This document shows positions 42,311 through 49,843 of a DNA stretch of 64,000 bases, one piece after another (position 1 is the first letter of the stretch; each line of letters starts with the position of its first letter). The translations under genes were made by a program, and so were the position numbers. Source of the stretch: Kitasatospora sp. SolWspMP-SS2h (GTDB lineage Bacteria > Actinomycetota > Actinomycetes > Streptomycetales > Streptomycetaceae). The notes beneath the pieces are model-generated. The model worked only from the letters and a program-made list of their open reading frames with translations. It had not been told where the DNA came from and ran no database searches. The stretch is taken from assembly GCF_003259315.1 (NCBI RefSeq), contig NZ_QLLT01000011.1, positions 124,001 through 188,000 on the forward strand, read 5' to 3'.

Positions 42311-43891
42311 ATGTCGACGACCCTCAAAGCACCGCCGCAGGTCCAGATGTCCCACCGCCAAGTCCTCGAAGCCCTCTCGGGCCTGCTGCTCGGCCTGTTC
42401 GTGGCCGTGCTCTCCTCCACGGTCGTCTCCAACGCGCTCCCGCGGATCCTCACCGACCTGCACGGCGGCGAGTCCGCGTACACCTGGGTGGTCACCGCCG
42501 CCCTGCTGTCGATCACCGCCGCCACCCCGCTCTGGGGCAAGCTCTCCGACCTGGTCAGCAAGAAGCTGCTGGTCCAGATCGCCATGGTGATCTACGTGTT
42601 CTCCTCGGCGCTGGCCGGCCTGTCGCAGAGCATCGGCATGCTGATCTTCTGCCGGGTGCTCCAGGGCGTCGGCGCCGGCGGCGTGATCGCGCTCGGCCAG
42701 ATCTGCCTGGCCGCGATGGTCCCGCCGCGCGAACGCGGCCGCTACAGCGGCTACTTCGGCGCGGTCTTCGCGCTCGCCACCATCGGCGGCCCGCTGATCG
42801 GCGGCGTCATCGTGGACACCTCCTGGCTCGGCTGGCGCTGGTGCTTCTACGTCGGCGTCCCGTTCGCCCTGGTCGCCGTCCTGGTGCTGCAGCGCACCCT
42901 CAAGCTGCCCGAGGCCCCGGCCCGCAAGCCGAAGATCGACTACCTGGGCGCGACGCTGATCACCGCCGCCGTCAGCCTGCTGATGATCTGGATCTCGCTG
43001 GCCGGCAAGAACTACGACTGGGTCTCCTGGCAGACCTTCGCGATGGTGTTCGGCGGCCTGGCGCTGGCCGGCCTGTTCGTCGCCGTCGAGAAGCGCGCCG
43101 CCGAGCCGCTGATCCCGCTCGACCTGTTCCGCCACCGCACCGTCGCCCTCGCCGCGCTGGCCAGCGCCTTCGTCGGCGTCGGGATGTACGGCACCACCAC
43201 CTTCCTCGGCCAGTACTTCCAGCTCGCCAAGGAGAAGTCGCCCACCCAGGCCGGCCTGCTCACCCTGCCGATGATCCTCGGCCTCGCGGTCTCCTCCACC
43301 GTGGCCGGCCGGCTGATCACCAAGTACGGCAAGTGGAAGGGCTTCCTGGTCGCCGGCACCGTGCTGCTCGCCACCGGCCTCGGCCTGATGGGCACCGCCC
43401 GGGCCGACACCTCGTACGCGCTGCTCGCCCTCTACATGCTGCTGGCCGGCATCGGCCTCGGCCTGACCAGCCAGAACCTGGTGCTCGCGGTGCAGAACAC
43501 GGTGCCGCGCAACGAGCTCGGCGCGGCCAGCTCGGTGGTCACCTTCTTCCGCACCATGGGCGGCGCGATGGGCGTCTCCGCGCTCGGCGCGCTGCTCGGC
43601 AACAAGGTCGCCAGCTACGCGGCGGAGAACTTCGCCAAGGCCGGCGTCCCGGCCGCCGGGGCGGGCGGCGACGGCATCCCGGACCTCAAGAAGCTGCCCG
43701 CGCAGATCGTCCCGCTGATCACCGACGCGTACGGGCACGGCGTCGGCACGGTGTTCCTGATCGCCGCGCCGTTCGCGGTGGTCGGCTTCCTGCTGGTGCT
43801 GTTCATCCGCGAGGTGCCGCTGCGCACCTCCCACGAGGAGCGGCCCGCCGCCCCCGCTGAGGCCAAGGCCGCGGAGCTGGTCGCCGACTGA
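42311..43891 (+). CDS. MFS drug exporter, DHA2 family (14 TM)
   Basis: This 526-residue EmrB/QacA-type major facilitator has motif A-like GKLSDLVSKKLL, a TM4 arginine motif (FCRVLQGVGAGGVIALGQIC) and motif C (GPLIGGVIVDTSWLGWRW). Its roughly 14 hydrophobic helices end in a hydrophilic tail. It should export hydrophobic drugs in exchange for protons. ATG 42311 follows GAAGGAAC. A strong promoter flanked by two palindromes lies upstream; the adjacent MarR protein is the likely repressor. Confidence 0.92.
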   Translation: MSTTLKAPPQVQMSHRQVLEALSGLLLGLFVAVLSSTVVSNALPRILTDLHGGESAYTWVVTAALLSITAATPLWGKLSDLVSKKLLVQIAMVIYVFSSALAGLSQSIGMLIFCRVLQGVGAGGVIALGQICLAAMVPPRERGRYSGYFGAVFALATIGGPLIGGVIVDTSWLGWRWCFYVGVPFALVAVLVLQRTLKLPEAPARKPKIDYLGATLITAAVSLLMIWISLAGKNYDWVSWQTFAMVFGGLALAGLFVAVEKRAAEPLIPLDLFRHRTVALAALASAFVGVGMYGTTTFLGQYFQLAKEKSPTQAGLLTLPMILGLAVSSTVAGRLITKYGKWKGFLVAGTVLLATGLGLMGTARADTSYALLALYMLLAGIGLGLTSQNLVLAVQNTVPRNELGAASSVVTFFRTMGGAMGVSALGALLGNKVASYAAENFAKAGVPAAGAGGDGIPDLKKLPAQIVPLITDAYGHGVGTVFLIAAPFAVVGFLLVLFIREVPLRTSHEERPAAPAEAKAAELVAD

Positions 43892-43927
43892 CCGCCGGTC
43901 CGGCGACACCCGGAAGACGACATGCGA

Positions 43928-43959
43928 GAAGGGCCCCCGCCGTGCGGCGGGGGCCCTTC
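43928..43959 (+). terminator. Terminator after MFS gene
   Basis: Perfect 14-bp stem (43928-43941 and 43946-43959) with loop GTGC. Confidence 0.88.
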
Positions 43960-43974
43960 GCCGTGCGGTGCGCA

Positions 43975-44082
43975 CGGGCGGGTGCGGTGGTGCGTGCGTG
44001 CGTACGGGCCGGTGCGGTCCGTACGGGCGGGTGCGGTGGTGCGGACGGCCGGGTGCGGTCCGTACGGGCGCGGGTGCGGCGC
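43975..44082. repeat. Degenerate G/T-rich tandem array
   Basis: Four to five imperfect units of about 20-25 bases built on (G)TACGGGCGGGTGCGGTGGTGCG fill the gap between the MFS terminator and the next gene's stop codon. Copy lengths vary and there are no spacers. Confidence 0.7.
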
Positions 44083-44309
44083 TACTTGGCGGCGATCAGC
44101 GAGATGCCGTACAGCACCACGGCCGCGCAGGCCGCGAAGCAGACGCCCGCGGCGGCCAGCGCCGCCGTGCCCCGACCGGTGCCCGCCGCGACGGCGGCCT
44201 CCCGGCGGGAGAGGGCGAGGTTGCCGAGCGCGAACACGGCGACCACGGCGACGGTCACGAGCAGGCTGACGCCCGCGGTCTCGGCCAGTGCGGCCCACTT
44301 GATGGTCAT
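44082..44309 (-). CDS. Small two-helix membrane protein downstream of pit
   Basis: This 75-residue protein has two membrane helices (SLLVTVAVVAVFALGNLAL, AALAAAGVCFAACAAVVLYG) and an ATG with GAGAGG upstream. It follows the phosphate transporter gene by 14 bases and is surely co-transcribed. I recognise no domain; by context it may be an accessory subunit of the transporter. Confidence 0.75.
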   Translation of the reverse strand: MTIKWAALAETAGVSLLVTVAVVAVFALGNLALSRREAAVAAGTGRGTAALAAAGVCFAACAAVVLYGISLIAAK

Positions 44310-44323
44310 GGCGGGGGTTCCTC

Positions 44324-45490
44324 TCAGGCCGCGAGGGTGGTCGGGGCGGTGGGGGCGGGGGCGGGCACCTCGGTGACGGGGGCGACGTCCGCGCCGTGCA
44401 CGTTGCCGGCGTGCACCGGCTGGCGGCGCGAGAGCAGCCACATCGAACCGGCGCCCAGCACCAGGACCAGGCCGACCAGGGCCACGCCCCAGTCGCCGCG
44501 GCCGGCCACCAGCGCGGCCAGGCCGGAGACCGCGGCGGCGGCCGGCAGGGTCAGGCCCCAGGTGTAGAACATCCGGCGCACCATGCCCCAGCGCAGCCGG
44601 CCGGCCGGGCCGCCCAGGCCCGCGCCCATGATGCCGCCCGAGCAGACCTGGGTGGTGGACAGGCCGTAGCCCATGTGCGAGGAGGTCAGGATCACCGTCG
44701 CGGCGGCGGTCTCCGAGGCGAAGCCCTGCGGCGGCCGGATGTCGGCCAGGCCGGAGCCCATCGAGCGGATGATCCGCCAGCCGCCCATGTAGGTGCCCAG
44801 CGCGATGGCCGTGCCCGCGCTGGCGATCACCCAGGTCGGCGGGCCGTCGCCCTTGTGCAGGGCGCCGGCCGAGACCAGGGTCAGCGTGATGATGCCCATG
44901 GTCTTCTGCGCGTCGTTGGTGCCGTGCGCCAGCGAGATCAGCGAGGAGGAGAGGACCTGCCCGCGGCGGAAGCCCTTCTCGGTGCCCGTCTTCGGCGCGC
45001 CCCGGGTGATCAGGTAGGCCAGCTTGGTGGCGCCCCAGGAGGCCAGGCCCGCCACCAGCGGGGAGGCGACCGCCGGGATCAGGATCTTGGAGAGCACGGT
45101 GGAGAAGTTCACCCCGTGCAGGCCGACCCCGACCACGGTGGCGCCGATCAGGCCGCCGTACAGGGCGTGCGAGGAGGACGAGGGCAGGCCCTTGAGCCAG
45201 GTCAGCAGGTTCCACAGGATCGCGCCGACCAGGGCGGCGAAGATGATCGAGGGCTGCAGTCCGGCCTTCTCGTTGACGAGGCCGCCCGAGATGGTGGTGG
45301 CGACCTTCACCGAGAGGAAGGCGCCGGCGAAGTTGAGCACCGCCGCGATCGTGACGGCGACCTTGGGCCGGAGCGCGCCGGTCGCGATGGAGGTGGCCAT
45401 CGCGTTGGCGGTGTCGTGGAAGCCGTTGGTGAAGTCGAAGGCGAGCGCCGTGATGATCACAACGGCCACCAGGAACGTGATGTGTTCCAT
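44324..45490 (-). CDS. pit: PiT-family low-affinity phosphate transporter
   Basis: This 388-residue transporter has the duplicated PiT signature: FDFTNGFHDTANAMATSIAT near residue 20, and SLAHGTNDAQKTMGIITLTL in the second half with the conserved GxNDxxK core. It imports inorganic phosphate with metal ions, driven by protons. I start at ATG 45490 (MEHITFLVA); the TTG two codons earlier is possible. A PhoP-type box lies 60-80 bases upstream. Confidence 0.92.
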   Translation of the reverse strand: MEHITFLVAVVIITALAFDFTNGFHDTANAMATSIATGALRPKVAVTIAAVLNFAGAFLSVKVATTISGGLVNEKAGLQPSIIFAALVGAILWNLLTWLKGLPSSSSHALYGGLIGATVVGVGLHGVNFSTVLSKILIPAVASPLVAGLASWGATKLAYLITRGAPKTGTEKGFRRGQVLSSSLISLAHGTNDAQKTMGIITLTLVSAGALHKGDGPPTWVIASAGTAIALGTYMGGWRIIRSMGSGLADIRPPQGFASETAAATVILTSSHMGYGLSTTQVCSGGIMGAGLGGPAGRLRWGMVRRMFYTWGLTLPAAAAVSGLAALVAGRGDWGVALVGLVLVLGAGSMWLLSRRQPVHAGNVHGADVAPVTEVPAPAPTAPTTLAA

Positions 45491-45549
45491 ACCCAAACAA
45501 TCGTCGAAGTGGTCGGACTGACGTTGCTGTCCTCGGCGAAGGTAAGGAG

Positions 45550-45571
45550 CCTCGGTGAACGGGAGGTTAAC
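45550..45571 (-). promoter_or_regulatory. PHO box (PhoP direct repeats) upstream of pit
   Basis: On the minus strand, GTTAACCTCCC and GTTCACCGAGG are two adjacent 11-base direct repeat units matching the Streptomyces PhoP unit G(T/G)TCAYYYR(G/C). A third, degenerate unit (CTCCTTACCTT) follows. Confidence 0.65.
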
Positions 45572-45779
45572 TGGGCGCGGAGTCCTGGTTCCCCCGGTGG
45601 CCCGGGAGTTGCCGGGGCGTTGGGTTCCGGTGGAGACCGCGACCCCGCGGTGAGACCGTTCTCACACCCCGCTCCGGATGAGAATTCACCCGGCGGTCCG
45701 GAAAGCACCTGCCCCGAACACCCCTCCACGTGGCAGGATCGGTCCGGTCGCCGACGGACAATCTGGGGAGGGCCGGCCG

Positions 45780-47303
45780 ATGGGGGCTGGGCAGCGGACC
45801 GAATCGACCGGCCTGAGGCCGTGGGTGCGCGCCGCGCTGCGCTGCGGAGCGGTGCTCGCCGCCGCCGCGCTCACCCTGCCGTTCTTCGCCTCGGCGGCGT
45901 ACGCCGTGCCCGGACCGGGCGCGCCCGTGGTCTCCGCCGGGTCCGACCCGCTGGCCGAGGCCAAGCGCACCCTCGGGCCGATGCTCGACGAACTGCACGC
46001 CCTGTACCAGCAGGCCGAGACCGCCACCGAGCAGTACAACGGCACGGTCGCCAAGCTCGCCGAGCAGCAGGCCACCGTCGAGGACCTGGACAACCGGGCC
46101 GCCCGGCAGCAGGACGCCGTCGACGCCGGCAGCGACCTCGCCTCCCAGCTCGCCGCCGCGCAGTACCGCAACAGCCAGATATCCGGGTACGCCGAGCTGC
46201 TGATGGCCGAGAACCCGTACGAGGCCGTGGTGATCGCCGAGTTGCTGAACTCCGCCGGGCACTCGCAGAAGGAGTTCCTGGACCGGCTCAAGGCGGACCG
46301 GGACACCCTGACCGCGCTGCGCACCGCCGCCGAGCAGGCCGTCGCCCAGTCGCAGGCGCTGGCCGCCGAGCAGGAGAAGGCGAAGAACGACGTCGCCGGG
46401 AAGCTGGCCGAGGTCGAGCAGCTGGTCGGCTCGCTCACCGGCGCCCAGCGCGACGAACTGGCCGAGCTGGAGAAGCAGCAGGCCAACGAGGCGCAGCTGG
46501 CCTTCCTGGCCTCCGGGGCGCTCGGCAAGGGCGAGCGGACGCCCTCGGCGACGGGCCGCAAGGCGGTCGCCTGGGCGCTCCAGCAGCTCGGCAAGGACTA
46601 CGTGTGGGGCGGCGCCGGGCCGGACGTGTTCGACTGCTCCGGCCTCACCTCGCAGGCCTGGCTGCACGCCGGGCTGCCCATCCCGCGCACCAGCCAGGAG
46701 CAGTGGGCGCAGCTCAAGCACGTCCCGCTGAACCAGATCCGCCCCGGCGACCTGATCGTCTACTTCGCCGGCGCCACCCACATCGGGATGTACATCGGCG
46801 GCGGGCTGATCGTGCAGGCCCCGCACACCGGGGACGTGGTGAAGGTCTCGCAGATCGGCGCGATGCCGATCCTGGGCGCGGTGCGCCCGGACGGGAACGA
46901 CGCGGCGGACGACGCGGGCGGCGCCTGGAAGGTGCCGGACGTGCCGCTGGGCGCGGTGAAGATCCAGCCCGCCAAGCCCTCGACGCTGCCGACGCCGCCC
47001 GCGCCGACGACCGCGCCCACCGCGCCGGGCGGCACGCCCACCGCGCCCGCGACGCCGTCCGACCCGGCCACGCCCGGTGGCTCCGGGACGCCCAGTGGCT
47101 CCGGCACGCCGAGCGGCTCCGGGACGCCCAGCGGTTCCGGCACGCCCAGCGGTTCCGGCACGCCGAGCGGCTCGGGCACCCCGGGCGGGACGGCCGGGCC
47201 GAGCGGGACGGGCACGCCCAGCGGCCTCACGACGCCCGCCGGGTCGGGGTCGCCGAGCGGGGCGGACGCGGTGTCGCCGTCCGGGAGCCGGTCGGCGGGC
47301 TGA
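45780..47303 (+). CDS. Secreted NlpC/P60 peptidoglycan hydrolase (RipA-like)
   Basis: This 507-residue secreted protein has a signal peptide (cleavage expected after AAYA near residue 42) and a long coiled coil at about residues 60-235 (YQQAETATEQYNGTVAKLAE). The NlpC/P60 domain has catalytic Cys286 (FDCSGLTSQAW) and His334 (GATHIGMYIGGG). A Pro/Thr/Ser/Gly tail of about 110 residues contains repeated SGSGTP units. It should cleave D-Glu/meso-DAP-type bonds during growth or division. The ATG follows GGGGAGGG. It is divergent from pit and convergent with the oxidoreductase gene. Confidence 0.93.
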   Translation: MGAGQRTESTGLRPWVRAALRCGAVLAAAALTLPFFASAAYAVPGPGAPVVSAGSDPLAEAKRTLGPMLDELHALYQQAETATEQYNGTVAKLAEQQATVEDLDNRAARQQDAVDAGSDLASQLAAAQYRNSQISGYAELLMAENPYEAVVIAELLNSAGHSQKEFLDRLKADRDTLTALRTAAEQAVAQSQALAAEQEKAKNDVAGKLAEVEQLVGSLTGAQRDELAELEKQQANEAQLAFLASGALGKGERTPSATGRKAVAWALQQLGKDYVWGGAGPDVFDCSGLTSQAWLHAGLPIPRTSQEQWAQLKHVPLNQIRPGDLIVYFAGATHIGMYIGGGLIVQAPHTGDVVKVSQIGAMPILGAVRPDGNDAADDAGGAWKVPDVPLGAVKIQPAKPSTLPTPPAPTTAPTAPGGTPTAPATPSDPATPGGSGTPSGSGTPSGSGTPSGSGTPSGSGTPSGSGTPGGTAGPSGTGTPSGLTTPAGSGSPSGADAVSPSGSRSAG

Positions 47304-47369
47304 GGCCCGGGGCGGCGGGGCTCGCCGGCCGGTCCGGCGGGCCCGCTGCCCGGTTACCCCGCTGTCCGG

Positions 47370-49667
47370 TTACCCGGCTGCCCGGCCGTTCGGCTGCTCG
47401 GCTTCGAGGCGGACCACGACCGACTTCGAGGTCGGGGTGTTGCTGATGTCGGCCGTGGAGTCCAGCGGGACCAGCACGTTGGTCTCGGGGTAGTACGCGG
47501 CGGCGCCGCCGCGGGCGACGGGGTAGTGCACCACCCGGAAGTGCGGGGCCCGGCGTTCGACGCCGTCGCTCCACTCGCCGACCAGGTCGACGTACTGCCC
47601 GTCGGCCAGGCCGAGTCCGGCGGCGTCGGCCGGGTTGACCAGGACCACCCGGCGCCCGCCGGTGATGCCCCGGTAGCGGTCGTCCAGGCCGTAGACGGTG
47701 GTGTTGTACTGGTCGTGCGAGCGCAGGGTCTGGAGCAGCAGCCGGCCCGGCGGGACCTCGGGGGCGGTCAGCGGGTTGACGGTGAAGTTGGCCTTCCCGG
47801 TGGCGGTGGGGAAGGTGCGGGTGTCGCGCGGGGCGTGCGGGAGGGCGAAGCCGCCGGGGCGGCGGACCCTGGTGTTGTAGTCGTCGAAGCCGGGGACGAC
47901 CCGGGCGATCCGCTCGCGGACGCGGTCGTAGTCGAGGGCGAACTCCTCCCAGGGGGTGGGGTCCTGGGGGCCGAGGGCGGCGCGGGCCAGCCGGGCCACG
48001 ATGGCGACCTCGGAGAGCAGGCCGGGCGCGGGCGGGCGCAGGCCGCCGCGGGAGGCGTGCACCATGCCCATGGAGTCCTCGACGCTGACGAACTGCTGCC
48101 CGGCGGCGGTGAGGTCGCGGTCGGTGCGGCCCAGGGTGGGCAGGATCAGGGCGCGGGCGCCGGTGACCAGGTGCGAGCGGTTCAGCTTGGTGGAGACGTG
48201 CACGGTCAGCCGGCAGCGGCGCATCGCGGCCTCGGTGGTGCCGGTGTCCGGGCCGGCCGAGACGAAGTTGCCGCCCATCGCGAAGAACACCTTGACCCGG
48301 CCGTCGCGCATGGCCCGGATGGTGTCGACGGTGTCGAAGCCGTGGTGGCGCGGGGGCTCGAAGGAGAACTCCTTGCCTAGGGCGTCCAGGAAGGCGGCGG
48401 AGGGGCGTTCGAAGATGCCCATGGTGCGGTCGCCCTGGACGTTGCTGTGGCCGCGGACCGGGCAGACGCCGGCCCCGGGGCGGCCCACGTTGCCGCGCAG
48501 CAGCAGGAAGTTGACCACCTCGCGGATGGTCGGCACGGAGTGCTTGTGCTGGGTGAGGCCCATCGCCCAGCAGACGACGACCTTCTTCGAGGAGAGCACC
48601 AGGCGGTGCAGCTCCTCGACCTGCTCCCAGGGCAGCCCGGTGGCGCGCAGCGTGGCGTCCCGGTCGAGCTCGGCGGCCTCGGCGGCGAACTCCGGGTAGC
48701 CGGCGCAGTGTTCGGCGACGAAGGCGTCGTCCACCGCGCCGGGGGTGGTGAGCAGCAGGTGGTTGAGGGCGCGGAACAGGGCGAGGTCGCCGCCGAGCCG
48801 GATCTGGAGGAACAGGTCGGTGAGCCTGGTGCCGCCGCCGACCAGGCCGCGCGGGGTCTGCGGGTTCTTGAAGCGCTCCAGCCCGGCCTCGGGCAGCGGG
48901 TTGACGCTGACGATCTTCGCCCCGGCCCGCTTGGCGCGCTCCAGGGCGGAGAGCATCCGGGGGTGGTTGGTGCCGGGGTTCTGGCCCGCGACGATGATCA
49001 GGTCGGCCTGGTAGAGGTCCTTGAGCGAGACGCTGCCCTTGCCGACGCCGAGCGTCTCGGTGAGCGCCGAACCCGAGGACTCGTGGCACATGTTGGAGCA
49101 GTCGGGCAGGTTGTTGGTGCCCAGCCGGCGGGCGAACAGCTGGTACGCGAAGGCGGCCTCGTTGGAGGTGCGGCCGGAGGTGTAGAAGGCGGCCTCGTCC
49201 GGCGAGCCGAGCGCGGTCAGCTCCTCGGCGATCAGGGCGAAGGCGTCGTCCCAGCCGATCGGGGCGTAGTGGGCGGCGCCCGCGTCCAGCAGCATCGGGG
49301 TGGTGAGCCGGCCCTGCTGGCCGAGCCAGTAGCCGGAGCGCTCGGCGAGTTCGGCGACCGGGTGCTCGGCGAAGAAGGCCGGGGTGATCCGGCGTTCGGT
49401 GGCCTCCTCGGCGACGGCCTTGGCGCCGTTCTCGCAGAACTCGGCCAGGTGCGGCTTGTCCGGCTCGGGCCAGGCGCAGCCGGGGCAGTCGAAGCCGCCC
49501 GGCTGGTTGACCCGGCGCAGGGTGGCGAGCACCCGCCCCGGCGACATCTGGTCGGCGGCCATCCGCAGGGTGTGCCCGATCGCGGGCAGCCCGGCGGCGG
49601 CGTGGGCCGGCGGGGAGGTCTGCGGCGCGTCCTGGGCGGGGTCGCGGTGCGGGGGCTGCTTGGCCAT
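47370..49667 (-). CDS. YdeP/FdhF-type molybdopterin oxidoreductase
   Basis: This 765-residue protein belongs to the formate-dehydrogenase-like branch of molybdopterin oxidoreductases (YdeP). N-terminal cysteines in GGFDCPGCAWPEPDKP and HLAEFCENG could bind an Fe-S cluster. SNMCHESSGSALTETLGVG, IIVAGQNPGTNHPR and GVCPVRGHSNVQGDRTMGI are cofactor-contacting segments, and the C-terminus is the molydopterin dinucleotide-binding domain. The substrate is not known; in enteric bacteria YdeP is tied to acid resistance. No accessory fdhD or electron-transfer subunit is adjacent. ATG 49667 follows GGAGAG. Confidence 0.88.
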   Translation of the reverse strand: MAKQPPHRDPAQDAPQTSPPAHAAAGLPAIGHTLRMAADQMSPGRVLATLRRVNQPGGFDCPGCAWPEPDKPHLAEFCENGAKAVAEEATERRITPAFFAEHPVAELAERSGYWLGQQGRLTTPMLLDAGAAHYAPIGWDDAFALIAEELTALGSPDEAAFYTSGRTSNEAAFAYQLFARRLGTNNLPDCSNMCHESSGSALTETLGVGKGSVSLKDLYQADLIIVAGQNPGTNHPRMLSALERAKRAGAKIVSVNPLPEAGLERFKNPQTPRGLVGGGTRLTDLFLQIRLGGDLALFRALNHLLLTTPGAVDDAFVAEHCAGYPEFAAEAAELDRDATLRATGLPWEQVEELHRLVLSSKKVVVCWAMGLTQHKHSVPTIREVVNFLLLRGNVGRPGAGVCPVRGHSNVQGDRTMGIFERPSAAFLDALGKEFSFEPPRHHGFDTVDTIRAMRDGRVKVFFAMGGNFVSAGPDTGTTEAAMRRCRLTVHVSTKLNRSHLVTGARALILPTLGRTDRDLTAAGQQFVSVEDSMGMVHASRGGLRPPAPGLLSEVAIVARLARAALGPQDPTPWEEFALDYDRVRERIARVVPGFDDYNTRVRRPGGFALPHAPRDTRTFPTATGKANFTVNPLTAPEVPPGRLLLQTLRSHDQYNTTVYGLDDRYRGITGGRRVVLVNPADAAGLGLADGQYVDLVGEWSDGVERRAPHFRVVHYPVARGGAAAYYPETNVLVPLDSTADISNTPTSKSVVVRLEAEQPNGRAAG

Positions 49668-49750
49668 GGCGGGCTCTCCGGAGGGCTCGGGGTGCTTCCG
49701 AGCGTATCCGGTGCGGGGGTCCGGCGGCGCGGGCGTGCGGCGGGCGTTCG

Positions 49751-49785
49751 GCGGGTGCGGGTGCGGGTGCGGGTGCGGGTGCGGG
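49751..49785. repeat. (GCGGGT)n hexamer repeat
   Basis: About six head-to-tail copies of GCGGGT lie between the oxidoreductase gene and the FAD-protein gene; related GGCTGCGGG units continue to about 49830. Confidence 0.8.
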
Positions 49786-49843
49786 ACGGCTGCGGGTGTC
49801 CGGTGGCTGCGGGGACGGCTGCGGGCGTCCGGCGGCGCGGGCC

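Noticed and set aside
43975..44082. Short repeats considered as a CRISPR array
   Set aside because: Units vary in length, have no unique spacers and no cas genes lie nearby.
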